DNA of 64,000 nt from Tillandsia leiboldiana (GCA_029204045.2 CM055073.1:30152984-30216983); one strand, 5' to 3'; shown: positions 38,421-50,095, counted from the stretch's first letter. Notes: generated by a model not told the origin, from the sequence alone. Translations and numbers: made by a program.

Positions 38421-38872
38421 TGATGGAATTTATATGGCATAAAATATTAAATCAATTTATACCAATATTCAGGATCATAAATAAAACTGTAAAATAACTT
38501 ACAGAGCGCCATCGAAATGAATTCTTGATTAAACAGCGGAAGCAAAAATTCGGTTGCAATACTAAACCGTACTGACCGAACTAGGTAATCTGGTTTCTCC
38601 TCCTTTCTCAGTCACTCTTCCGTATGGTGTGAATTTGATGAATAATCTTACCAGAATGCACATGAGTAGGTGGCAGGACCAGTACCCCTTTATATAGATT
38701 CCAGATCGACTTCCCATCAAAGTCTGATTAGGATTCTATTTAATTTAAATAGATGGGAAAGGGATAAGATATACCATATCAAGTAATTCTATATCTTTTA
38801 GGATTGACCTTATCTATAGTAAATCCAAATTTAAATATAATTAATTAGGCCACATATATGGAAATCCTAACT
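38421..38872 (-). repeat. Copia LTR (5' LTR by transcription)
   Basis: It is 452 bp and nearly identical to the other LTR. Its outermost base is changed (AGTTAGG on - where TGTTAGG would start at the usual position). Confidence 0.95.
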
Positions 38873-39065
38873 TATATTTGTAAGGGGCAAAAAAGTAACT
38901 TTACATGAAATCTGTTAAAAAATTAACGGATTCCAAACGGGGATTAACCTCAGGGACATATTTGAAGAACTTTGGATTTTTGCAGGGATAAATATAAAAA
39001 GTTGAAATTTGCAGGGATATATTTGCTATTCGACATATTTGGAGGGACATGTATGCAATTAACCC

Positions 39066-39623
39066 AATTTTTAATTGATTCTTAATTATTGTCATTTAAT
39101 TTTTTATTTAATTTTCAAACGTTTCTTTTTCACTAATTAGCCGCTCTCTCTCTCTCCTTAATTAATGTGATGGGAGGTTACATGCACACCTATAAATACT
39201 ATACTATAGTAGGGTGTAAAGTAAGAGTAGAGAAGGCTTTTCTTCTTAGATAAGTGAAAAAGTAAAAGAGAGAAAAAGAATTTGTTTAAATTCTATTTTA
39301 ATTTTATTTCGTTCTTTTTAATTATTTTTATTTATCGGGTGTTGAAAGAAACTTCGTCAACCTCTTTCGCGGTCGTGCTCGTAGGAAGGGGAGTTCTGGT
39401 CGTACCTTGGGGTGGTATCTCCGATTAATCCGCACGAAGGACGGAAATACGCCTTAGGGCAGTGCCTCGCACGCTTCCGGATCAATTTTATTTCGGTTTA
39501 GTTTTATCTACAATTTCTAGAATTTCATAGCGATTAAAGGTAAGTTATGTTATTTAAATTTTAAACACAAATTAGTTAAATAATTTAATCACAAACAGAT
39601 TTAGTGCGATTATTTTTCTAACA
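39066..39623 (+). repeat. 3' LTR of the outer element, second part
   Basis: It continues the LTR after the nested MULE. Comparison with 28973-29515 shows a handful of substitutions and small indels. Confidence 0.9.
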
Positions 39624-39628
39624 AAATG

Positions 39629-42072
39629 TATGCTACTAAAAAATTTACGAATAAATTTTATTTATGCCCACATAATCTATGAATATAATAACCTACTTGC
39701 AGTTTATCTAATATGTCCGTTCGTTAGGTCTAATTCTGTATAGTTATATTTGCATATTGAATTCACAGTAAACATGCGATGGAGAAAGAAAATAAAAATA
39801 ATAAAAATAAAAATGAGTAAAAAAATTTAACTGGTAGATGATGATCCTTTGTTAGATCTAGTTCTAGCTAGCATTAATGTACTTGTATTTTGAATTTACA
39901 ATAAATATGTGGTATAAATAATAATAACAATAATAATAATAATAATAATAACAAAAAAATAAGGAAACAATTTTAACTGATAGATGATGATTTCTAAAAT
40001 TGACTATACACGTTTGGTATAATAACAAAACCGAAAAATAAGAAAAAAAAAATTAACTGATATATGATAACATGTTAACCGTAGAGTATTTTAGCGTAGT
40101 TTCTATCAGTATATTTGAGTGTTTTCATACAGTTACAACAACTACGTAACATCGATGTATACAACGTGGCTTTCTCTATTCCAATTCCCAAGGTATAAGC
40201 ATGGAAGTGCCAACGCAAGCAAGAAATTAAAGGCCAAGGTGCATGGCACATGCAAGAAACAAAAAGGATAACAACGCCTTACGTGTACGTACCCATTTCT
40301 CGAGAACCAACGCCAGCGACCTTATCCCTGAGTAGCTCCACGCCTGCATGAATTAATGATCGATCTTTGCATGTCAGTTGTGCATATCCAATTCCATCCC
40401 TTCCCAGTGTTGGAAACCGAGCCGATCAGTTCGAACGAATTTATATCAGCTAGCTCAAATTTATTTTAAAATTCATTTTGAATCTAAATTTAGACTCAAG
40501 TTCCCCGATTTGAAATTAATTCGAGTCCAGCTCCGGATCTAATTTTGAGTTGAGCACACTCGAGCTCTAAATGAGTTATTAGAAATTTTTAATATTATAC
40601 AATCTCTTGTTTAATTTTTATAAAATATTATTTAAATTTTGATGTAAAAATATGATTAATAATTTAAAATATAAAATAAATATTTAAAGTATGATATTTT
40701 AATATTAAAAAATTAATTTATAAGTTGATATATATGACCTTTTAATAAATATATATTTCTGCGAAAGAAGAGAGAGTAATAGAAAGCGAGAGAGAATAAT
40801 TATGATAGAATTTTGCTGATTTGATCGTGTATAGCCCAATAACCAAAAGTCTATATACATATAATTAAAATATATAATATATATAATTATATATATTTAT
40901 AAATAATATTTTAATATATATATTTGAATTTTTCGAGTCTAATTCGAGCGAGCTCAGTAATAAGGCAAACACAAATAAGAAACAAAAATTTAATTGACAT
41001 ATTACTCGCTTAAAATCGAATATGGATCCGATACAAATACTCGTATGTATATATTTTTATAAATTTTATTAAACATCCTATACACAAATTATAAATTTTT
41101 CACTATAAAAAATTCGCTTTCTAATAAGTTGCACCAAATCTAATAAAATTTGTTTTTAAAAAAAATAAAATAATCAAATATAAAAAATATATATATTATT
41201 TTTTAATAACACATGAGTCATGAAAAATTTATCATACTTTACCGAAGATTACTATCAGGTATTTCACAATGTCCGAATTCAAATTTGAATCCAGATTTAA
41301 AAAATATTTTGGATCCTGCCCAGTAAAAAATTGGATTCGAATAAAATCATAGTTAGATATGAATATAATGCATATTCGGATTCATACCGAAATCTTTAAT
41401 ACATAAATTTTTTTATCCGTTTATCATATATCCAATTTTTATCGTATCCAGTTCAGATCAGATATGAAAAATCATATATTTTGGACAGCTTTAGATATAA
41501 CTGCATGTACCAACGAAATTCTCTAAAAATATATTTTTATATTATAAAAAAATTTAAAGGCACTTATAATTTTTTTTTTTTCTTCCAATACTTTATAATT
41601 AAAAATATTTTTAAAATTTTTAGTCTTTTTATAATGTAAAATTAATACTTTAACCATTACATTACCAAATTAGATCTAAATAATAATGATAACAAAACTG
41701 ATCATACCTTATACAGTTAATTAAGAAATTGATTATTGATACTAATAAATTAATACATGAGATCTAAAATTCGAGACTCAGTTGCTTTATATTTTTTATT
41801 TCTAAACATGAAAAAAATAAATTCCAAATCATTTTTTCTGAGCTATAATTAGAGATTTTATCAAACTAATTAATTAATAATTTTATCAAATTTCAATAAC
41901 AGCTAAAAAAAAATGTAACAAAAATTTAACTATAATAACAACTCAAATTAAAAAATTTGAAAAGTTAAAGAGAGTGCACGCCACAAATTTTTTAGGCCTG
42001 TAACATCGTGCACCAGGCGCACGAAATAATTTCTCGTTCCTCTCTCCCTCGATCTCTCTCTCTCTCTCTCTC
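39629..42072. other. AT-rich spacer before malate synthase
   Basis: No gene is seen. A similar pair of phrases (GATGATGATCC/GATGATGATTTC after TTAACTG) recurs at about 39838 and 39984. A stretch at 40406-40600 with GAGCTC-type words looks like decayed transposon DNA. The last 200 bases are probably the malate synthase promoter and include a pyrimidine patch at about 42033-42072. Confidence 0.45.
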
Positions 42073-42079
42073 TATATAA
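42073..42079 (+). promoter_or_regulatory. TATA box of malate synthase
   Basis: TATATAA directly follows a CT-rich patch (about 42054-42072), 95 bases upstream of the start codon. This is a typical plant core-promoter arrangement. Confidence 0.65.
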
Positions 42080-42167
42080 CGCACAACACAAAAGCAGTGT
42101 AATTAAGCAGTGTACGTGGAACTACTACGACTATTGCTGCTACGTACTGGTACGAATATTAAAATTA

Positions 42168-43134
42168 ATGGCTACGAACAATAACAAGGACAATAATGGA
42201 GGCTACTACGACGTTCCGGAGGGGGTGGAAGTAAGGGGGAGGTACGACGGCGGCTTCGCGGCGGCGATCCTGACGGCGGAGGCGCTGCTGTTCGTGGCGG
42301 GCCTGCACCGGGAGTTCCGCGGGCGGGTCCGGCACGCGATGGAACGGCGCCGCCAGGCCCAGCGCAGGTACGACGCCGGCGCAGTCCCAGGGTTCGATCC
42401 CGCGACGAGGTTTGTCAGGGAAGGGGAGTGGGCGTGCGCGTCGGTGCCGCCGGCGATCGCCGACCGAACGGTGGAGATCACCGGCCCGGCCGAGAGGAAG
42501 ATGGTCATCAACGCCCTCAACTCCGGAGCAAAGGTCTTCATGGTCAGTTTAGTGGTTGTTTTTATTATAGATTGGTTGCTTAATTTTTTAAAATTTTAAT
42601 TTTATTATATAAAATTTTAATTTATTTAATTTAAATCGATTAATAATATTTTTATTTTAAAATTAAACTAAAGAGCAATGCTACATGTACACCCCGAAGG
42701 GGTGTACATCATACATCTCCACCATTTTAATGGTGGCGATATTTTTTACGGGTCACATCAAGTGACCCATCATCACACCCCCACCTTTAGATGGGTGGGG
42801 GTGTGAGATGTACACCCCTTACGGGTGTACACATAGCATTTTCCATTTAGAAAGAGCAATGCTACATGTACACCCCGAAGGGGTGTACATCATACATCTC
42901 CACCATTTTAATGGTGGCGATATTTTTTACGGGTCACATCAAGTGACCCATCATCATACCCCCCCCCTTAGATGGGTGGAGGTGTGAGATGTACACCCCT
43001 TACGGGTGTACACATAGCATTTTCCATTTAGAAATATAGGGGGAGAGAGAAGGGTGTCAGGGCTTGGGTTTGGAATTGTGGTGAGGGTAAAGTGGTCAAT
43101 TTATCTCACTATAATTAACTATATTTTTTTCACA

Positions 43135-43194
<60 letters not shown>

Positions 43195-43415
43195 CCACTA
43201 AAATAGTACCAAATAATTGGTACTATCAAATTTTTAATTCTTAGATAAAAAAAATATACGGTTGAAATTATAGTAGTTTTCTAAAATTTTTACTATTCAA
43301 TCAACAACCCACTAAATAATTTTAGGGGACCACTATTATTATAACAACACATTTCTTAATCGAATGGTTAAAAAATTAATAACACCAATATATTGATGCT
43401 ATCGATAGTATTCCA

Positions 43416-43497
<82 letters not shown>

Positions 43498-43693
43498 GTT
43501 TATATCTTTTAGAAATATAAGACTAACTATGTTTGTAAATTTTTTATCATTGAATTTGTATTGAGATTAGTGCTATTGTACTTTTTTTTTTTTCCTATTT
43601 CTTAAGTTGACTTTACAATAGCACGGGTCTCAATACAAATCCGGTAAAAAAATAATAAGTATAGTTGGACTTGTATTTTTAAAAATATATAAA

Positions 43694-43784
<91 letters not shown>

Positions 43785-46700
43785 TAATATGTTTATAAAG
43801 AATTGTATAAAATTATTTTATTTTTGGAAATAACATAGGTGAATAACAGTCTTCTAGAGTCAATACAGGTTTAAATTTATAAATTCCTCATAAGAATCTA
43901 TAGATACTAAATCCTAAGCAGAGGTTGTCACTCAAATTTAAACATTCAAATTTTCTACTTTCAAATCAACTACTAAATACCTTATCACTAGCTAGACTGC
44001 TAGTGTAGTCTAGTTATAATTTATTGATTCCTAATCTCTTTGTTCATTTGTAATTATTAAGAATATTAATATTCTATTAAATATAAATTAAAATTTCAGT
44101 GTTCATATATAATAGGAGACTAAATTTTTGGGATGCGTCAAGATTTTTAATAGCATGCATGGTACCATGCTGCTCACTCAATTTATTTTTTCAAAAATAA
44201 ATTTAATAAAAAATATGAAATAATTATATTTCGAATTTAAAATTTTGAGCATCATCATCATCAATTTTTTTGTATTTGTGCTAAGAACTTTTTCATTAAA
44301 ATAAGTAGGAATTTTTTTTTTTTTGATTGATTACACAATTTTGGTCCTTAAGCTTTATCCTGAGATATTGATCGTTTTTAGTGCAAGTGACAAAAAATTT
44401 GGCGGTTGATATCTGAGGTTTCGAGTTCAAAATTTAGTTACTTCACATTTTCAGCTAAAATTATTTTAAAAATAAATTTAGCTGGTAATATGCTATATTT
44501 TCCTCAAAACAAAAAAAAATTATCCAGAGATTTAACTTCCAATTTTACTCCTTTAAGCTTTGTATTTGAATCTCTAATCTTTATTAGTTGTTTCAATTAA
44601 TTAAACTCATTTCATTATTTAGCAAATTAAATTAGACCAAATTGCCAACACCAAGGGCTCTTAGAATTTAAGATAAAAGAGTCCATAGTAAAAAATTTGG
44701 ATAAAAGGATGAGAATCTATGTATTAAGGACATTTTTATAAACTTCGCTTGCTCGGGTATCTGCATGTTTGTGTCAGAATCGTGTCTGATGTGAATATTT
44801 TTTGAGCACGCGTTTAATTCCGATTCATAACACATACAATTAAAAAAAATATTTTTATTTTATTTTATTTTTTTATGCATATATAATATAAAATAATAAA
44901 TATTTTAATATTTTGATAAGTACATACAAATATTTTTTTGAATAATATAAATAAATTATGTATGGTGATTTTTTTAAAAAAAAAAATATACAAAGTACCA
45001 ATAAAAAATTTTATAAACTTTTATTTATATAAGAAATATAATAATATTTTATCAAAATTTATATTTTATATATAATAAATATATATATTATTATATTAAT
45101 AATATTATATTTTATTATTTATATTCATAGTGTTTTAGAGTTTTAGAAATTATAGAATCTTCTTGTTCGAATCTTATTGTATTAGTGTGCATGACCCTTA
45201 AGATGAAATGTAATTAGCTCAAATAGTTTTTCACTGCAATGGGAAACAAAAGCTTTTAACTAGCCGAAACAGATGTATATATCTTTTTAAAAAAAAAAAA
45301 ACATCTTATAGTTTACAAAATACATAATTTCAATTTTTCTAGTTTCAAACTTTTTGAGAAAATTAGACTGCAACGCGGCATGCATGCGACTGCATGGCCA
45401 AACAGCTACTATATATATATATACCGAATGACTCTGGTAATTAGATTGAAGACAAATTGATCGAACGGTGTGACTAGAAAATGATTTTCATAAAATTTGT
45501 CTTGTTTCTTTATAGGCCGACTTTGAGGACGCGCTGACGCCGAGCTGGGAGAACCTGATGAAGGGGCAGGTGAACCTGCGGGATGCAGTGGACGGCACGA
45601 TCAACTTCAACGACGAGTCCCGGAACAAGTTGTACAAGCTCAACGATGACCGCAAGCTCGCCAAGCTGTTCGTCCGGCCCCGGGGCTGGCACCTGTCGGA
45701 GGCCCACATTTTGGTCGACGGCGAGCCGGGCATCGGGTGCCTCGTCGACTTCGGGCTCTACTTCTTCCACAACCACGCCGCATTCCGCGCCACCCAGGGG
45801 GAGGGCTTGGGGCCCTTCTTCTATCTCCCAAAGATGGAGCACTCCAGGTGAACTGGCCTCTAGCTAGGATCCATTCAGTTTATTATATCACTTCCTGTTT
45901 TGAGTAAAGATAGAATAGTTTAAATATTTTAGAAATTAAATTTTCATAATTTTTTAATATATTTGTCTGATATTAATTAAATATCTCAAAAATATACCGA
46001 TTTTAATCATGATTAATATAAGATAAATTTTAAGACTGCTTAATCACTAAATTTTTTAAGTACATAGAATTAATCACATATATATCTATCTATATATATA
46101 TATATATATAATCATAAAATTTAGTTTTTATAAAATTTACATAGTTCATAATTCAGATAGTGTTTAATGGTACTTAAAATTAAGGGATAATTGCCTGTGT
46201 ATCCCTGAAATATGAAGAAATATCTGATTTACCCCTCTTATTTTTTTCTTTCCAATATACCCTTCATACGTTCCACCGTTATTAAAAATACCCCTACCGT
46301 TTTCCTTTGTTAAGTTAACTGGGGTTAAACTAGAGTTAGATAATAATCGGAGTTGAAAACTATCAGATATACCTATTTTGTCCGGGTTTAGAGTTTAGGG
46401 TTTAAAATTTTTTAGGATTTTAGGGTTTAGGGTTTAGGATTTTAGGGTTTAGGGTTTAGGATTTTTTAGGGTTCTAGGGTTTAGGGTTTAGGGTTTTAGA
46501 GTTTAGGGTTTAGAATTTTTTAGGGTTTTAGGGTTTAGGGTTTAGGGTTTTAGGGTTTAGGGTTTAGAGTTTAGGGTATATTTGAAAGGGCAAAATAGTA
46601 ATTACACACAGATAATGGTAGTTCTAAACGGTACACTAACAGAGTTTAACTTCAGGGGTATTTTGGAAAGAAGTTGGAACGTAAGAAGGGTAGTTTTAAT

Positions 46701-49700
46701 ATTAGCCTTCTAAGAAGGATAAATCTGAAAACAGAAAAATTTGTAAGGATATATAGGAAATTGCCCCTAAAATTAAAGACCTCATTTAATTACTCCTATA
46801 GGAATTTTCGATGTGAACTAATTAATGGGTTTGACCGTAATTTGATTCAAACTCAATCTCAAATCCAGTAAAATTTGTGTTTAGATTACTATTTCACTTT
46901 GATTTTAAATCAAATCCAAATCAAATAGAAATCTAAATGATTGGGACTCTCTCTATATATGTAATTCCATGTGGTGGGACCGTCTTATATATATATCGAA
47001 AAAGAATTCTGACAACAATATGAAAATTAATATGTTGAGTTTAGTTGTATTTAGTTGAAATAATTTTATTAGTATTACTATAATTGAACAACGTACGTCA
47101 ATGATGAAGCAGGGAGGCAAAGATATGGAACGACGTATTCGAGAGATCGGAGAAGTTTGCGGGGATTGAGATGGGGAGCATTCGGGCGACGGTGCTGATC
47201 GAGACGCTCCCAGCGGTGTTCCAGATGGATGAGATACTCTACGAGCTGCGGGACCACTCGGTCGGTCTCAACTGTGGCAGGTGGGACTACATCTTCAGCT
47301 ATGTCAAGACCTTCCGGGCGCACCACAACCGCCTCCTCCCCGACCGCGTCCATGTCGGCATGACCCACCACTTCATGCGCTCCTATTCCGACCTCCTCAT
47401 CCGCACCTGCCACCGCCGCGGCGTCCACGCCATGGGCGGCATGGTATGTACATATACTCATTCAAATCTTTATTTACATGTCCAAATAAATTATTCAATA
47501 ATATATATACAAATGCCTGTCACAATTTATATAAATTTTTAATATCTTTTTATTGCGTGATAATTTTTTCATTATCCTTATCCACTCTTATTTGATGAAA
47601 CGAATGATTTGATTTTTTTTCTCTTCCCTTCTCTCTATTTAACAACAGATACGACGTTTTCTCTTCTATCCTCTCTATTCAACGGATATTTTTCTCTCCC
47701 CTTCTCTTTAATTATATCATAACTTTTTTTCATTCTTTACCCTCATTAACTCATTATCTCATTTTTGATAAAAAATCATAATTTTTTTCTTCCCATTCTC
47801 TTTATTCAATGAAAGTGAAATCTATTTTATAATTTTATTTTTCTCAAACTTAAAATTTTAAAAAAGAGTAAGTAAGTTTTTCAAACCTTAATACACGACA
47901 AGTTTTTCAGACCTCAATCCGACCCTCCTCGCTTTAGAATAAAGCGCGTTGAAGGTGCAGTACGAGAGATTATTTTACCGCCTCCTTCACCGCTGCGGTG
48001 GTCTAATGAACCAATATAGGACGCTTAGACCAAATAAGGCTCAAGATAACAAAGTACGAGACAAAATGGGTCTCTCGATAAGTCGCGTTTTAGATTTCGT
48101 CCCCTCACTCTCAATAACAAAAATATATAATATTTTTATTTATTTTTTGTATTAAGTTTAAACATATATATTGATTATACATTTAGATTAATTTATTATT
48201 AATTTGATAATGTAATATTTTTTATTTATTTTTGTATTAAGTTTAAACATATATATTGGTTATACATTTGGATTAATTTATTATTAATTTGACAATGAAA
48301 TATTTTTATTTATTTTTGTGTTAAGTTTAAACATATATATTAGTTATACATTGAGATTAATTTATTATTAATTTGATATAAATTTTTTTTGATTCTTATA
48401 TATTTAAAAATTTGTAAAAATATATTTTATTAATATATATATATATTTTTTTATTATCTATCTTTCGCATCACGCGGATTACTATACTAGTGTATTAAAA
48501 TACTAATTTTAACTTTTCTGTGTCCAATAATATTATTAATTAAAATAATATATTTTATCCGTAAACTAATTTATTTTATTATAAGAAAAATATTTATATA
48601 GTAAGAAACAAATCAAATTACTAGTTTATAAACATATACTCAATTTTTACTATATTATTCAAATAACTTTAAAAGTAAACGAAAAACATTAATGGTACAT
48701 TCAAAAGGAATGTATATTCCGCCCATTTATGCATGTGACTAATAAAAAATATTTTATTTTTAAATAAATAAAATGTATATTATATATGGCAAATGAGATT
48801 ATAAATAGCATTCCTCAAATTAGCCATGAGATAATTTGCACTTTTCAAAACACTGTATTTTAGGCCGTACCTTTAGTTTAGGTAAGAGAAAATATATATT
48901 ATCTTACTAAGAGGGCCGATCGATGCTAGCTATTCATGCGTTATATAAATAGATCAAAAAAAAATTATCAATTTTTTTTTTGTTTTTAACTCAAATTCTA
49001 AAGAAATTGTATGTACAATTGTGCAGTGTAAATACATCTATTTCTTCCTCATGTAGTTTTCAGACTAAAAAATATTTTTAATGTATTTTTACTTTCAAAA
49101 AAAAAAAAAAAAAAATTGGTTGGTTGGGACGGAGAACATGTGACATATATAGGCGATAAAACAGCTGCATTAATTAATTCTGATCGGATATTAAAATATT
49201 TATGTAATTTGTTTTAAAATTTATTTATGTTTTTGATGTGCTTCCGGCAGGCGGCACAGATTCCGGTGAAGGACGACCCGGCGGCGAACGAAGCAGCACT
49301 GGAACTCGTCCGGCAGGACAAGCTGCGCGAGGTCCGAGCTGGCCACGACGGCACGTGGGCCGCCCACCCGGCCCTGATCCCGGCCATCGCGGCAGTCTTC
49401 ACGGCCCACATGCAGGGCGCCCCCCACCAGATCAGCACCGCCGGCCGCGACGATGCTTCTACGATCTCCGAACACGACCTCCTCAGCCCGCCGCACGGGC
49501 CGCGGACACTCGGCGGCCTCCGGCTCAACACTCGCGTCGGAATTCAGTACCTGTCGGCGTGGCTCGCGGGGACCGGCTCGGTGCCGCTGTACAACCTCAT
49601 GGAGGACGCTGCGACGGCGGAGATCAGCAGGGTGCAGAACTGGCAGTGGATCAGATACGGAGCCGACGTCGATGCGGACGGAGTGGCAGTGAGGGTGACG

Positions 49701-49934
49701 CCGGAGCTGTTCGCCAGGGTGGTGGAGGAGGAGACGGCGGTGATCGAAAGGGAGGTCGGGGCGGAGAGGTTCCAGAAAGGGAGGTATCGGGAGGCAGCCA
49801 GGATATTCGCCCGGCAGTGCACGGCGGCGGAGCTCGACGATTTCCTGACGCTCGATGCGTATGACCGGATCGTCATCCACCACCCTGCAGCAGCAGCAGC
49901 GGCGGCGGCGGCGACAGCATCGTCCAGGCTATGA
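42168..49934 (+). CDS. MLS: Malate synthase, glyoxysomal
   Basis: It condenses glyoxylate and acetyl-CoA to malate, the second special step of the glyoxylate cycle, which turns stored lipid into sugar in seedlings. Exons are 42168-42542, 45516-45847, 47113-47443 and 49251-49934, all GT/AG, giving 573 residues, the usual length, and the four-exon layout of plant genes. The family signature RDHSVGLNCGRWDYIF is at 282-297. E266 (TVLIET) and D294 are the expected magnesium ligands, and D465 in NLMEDAATAEISR is the expected catalytic base. ADFEDALTPSWENL opens exon 2. A Gly/Asn-rich start and an alanine run before the end are peculiar to this copy. The C-terminus SRL is a type 1 peroxisomal signal. 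Exons are very GC-rich. Introns of 3.0, 1.3 and 1.8 kb contain MITEs, a MULE-like element and a Helitron-like end. Confidence 0.97.
42677..43021. mobile_element. MITE pair in tandem, malate synthase intron 1
   Basis: Copies at 42677-42840 and 42858-43021 are nearly identical. They start AATGCTACATGTACACCCC and end GTGTACACATAGCATT. The unit of 181 bp includes the flank TTCCATTTAGAAAGAGC, so the second copy arose by tandem duplication of MITE plus flank. Each end is itself a small hairpin (GTACACCCCGAAGGGGTGTAC). Related copy at 3229-3391. Confidence 0.88.
43139..43494. mobile_element. MITE between two TA microsatellites
   Basis: The unit 43191-43418 has imperfect inverted ends (AGTACCAAATAATTGGTACTAT and its counterpart near 43375-43415). 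It is bracketed by TA arrays at 43139-43190 and 43419-43494. Homologues are at 52338-52563 and about 55400-55612, also next to TA arrays. Confidence 0.75.
43495..43700. mobile_element. Foldback MITE between TA microsatellites
   Basis: Left half (AGAGTTTATATCTTTTAGAA ... TTGTATTGAGATTAGTGCTA) and right half (AATAGCACGGGTCTCAATACAA ... AATATATAAATTCTA) are imperfect inverted repeats of about 85 bp. TA arrays of 70 bases or more border it on both sides, and the left one is shared with the previous MITE. Confidence 0.75.
43701..45515. other. Rest of malate synthase intron 1
   Basis: It begins with a TA array (43701-43780) and is AT-rich after that. The stretch 44370-44470 (GGCGGTTGATATCTGAGGTTTCGAGTTC) resembles in reverse the sequence at 61990-62155, so both belong to one repeat family. 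No gene is seen. Confidence 0.5.
46184..46767. mobile_element. MULE-like element with telomere-like repeats, intron 2
   Basis: It is 584 bp. The ends read GGGATAATTGCCTGTGTATC and, inverted, GGGGCAATTTCCTATATATC. A perfect 9-bp target duplication TAAAATTAA lies at 46175-46183 and 46768-46776. The middle (about 46384-46577) is TTTAGGG units and variants (TTTTAGGG, TTTAGAG, TTTTTTAGG), roughly 25 in number, the plant telomere motif on the + strand. There is no coding capacity. Confidence 0.88.
47940..48490 (+). mobile_element. Helitron-like fragment in malate synthase intron 3
   Basis: It ends with CGCATCACGCGGATTACTA then TACTAG at 48490, followed by T. This is a Helitron-type 3' end with a weak hairpin (CGC/GCG). 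Just inside are three tandem copies of an ~86-bp unit (about 48128-48390) containing TTAAGTTTAAACATATATAT. The 5' end was not identified, and no Rep sequence is present. Confidence 0.5.
48491..49250. other. Remainder of malate synthase intron 3
   Basis: It is AT-rich and no gene is seen. Weak inverted words around 48690-48810 (TGGTACATTCAAAAGGAATG, AAATAGCATTCC) suggest an old MITE. A poly-A run lies at 49098-49115. Confidence 0.45.
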
Positions 49935-50089
49935 AGAGAAGCAGATAGATCTAAGAAGAAGAGGCTGAGGGTTCTGCATGCTCTGCATGCAGGTAATTAA
50001 CTAAGGTGATCTCTGTGTCATGTTTGGTTGCTGCTGTTTGTGTCCACGCTTTAATGAAATAAGAGAGTGCATGTGTTTTATACAGAAAT

Positions 50090-50095
50090 AATAAA
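50090..50095 (+). terminator. Possible poly(A) signal of malate synthase
   Basis: AATAAA lies 156 bases past the stop codon, with a second similar word just after. Plant poly(A) signals are loose, so this is only a candidate. Confidence 0.35.

Larger units (their letters stand above)
32656..38872 (-). mobile_element. Young Ty1/copia retrotransposon
   Basis: LTRs are at 32656-33108 and 38421-38872 and the element reads on -. The 5-bp target duplication TATAT (32651-32655 and 38873-38877) lies in MULE sequence whose uninterrupted version, GGAGGGATATATTTGTAAGG, is visible at about 22002-22021 on the other strand. By my alignment the LTRs differ at 5 substitutions and 1 single-base indel in ~452 bp, one of them the terminal base. 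Order on -: LTR, tRNA-iMet primer site, gag, protease, integrase, reverse transcriptase, RNase H, polypurine tract, LTR. A stop between gag and pol and a deletion inside pol make it non-autonomous. Confidence 0.95.
30916..39065. mobile_element. Second MULE, non-autonomous, inverted relative to the first
   Basis: Its ends are GGGTTAATTGCATACATGTC and GCAATTAACCC, with a perfect 9-bp target duplication AATTTTTAA at 30907-30915 and 39066-39074. Its left end matches the right end of the first MULE, so it lies in the opposite orientation. About 1.9 kb of its own DNA remains (30916-32650 and 38878-39065); the rest is a copia insertion. No transposase or GRF exon remains. The stretch 31440-31570 matches 27590-27735 of the first MULE in reverse, and 31570-32400 has no counterpart there, so it may be captured host sequence. 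It should depend on a transposase supplied by a relative. Confidence 0.93.
28873..39623 (+). mobile_element. Non-autonomous copia-derived LTR element, host of a nest
   Basis: The 5' LTR (28873-29515) and the 3' LTR (30819-39623, split by a MULE) start TGTTGGAAT and end TTTCTAACA. Flanks AGATG (28868-28872) and AAATG (39624-39628) are a 5-bp target duplication with one mismatch. The interior is only 1.3 kb (29516-30818) and keeps just the C-terminus of a copia polyprotein plus a polypurine tract (TGTGGGGGAT, 30809-30818). Without the later insertions the element would be about 2.6 kb. Confidence 0.88.

Noticed and set aside
45510..45842. Open frames opposite malate synthase exons 2 and 4
   Set aside because: GC-rich exons keep other frames open. 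The family match, splice sites and signature are all on the + strand.
46384..46577. Chromosome end or telomere
   Set aside because: The TTTAGGG tract is degenerate and short, and is enclosed by a transposon with 9-bp target duplication inside an intron.
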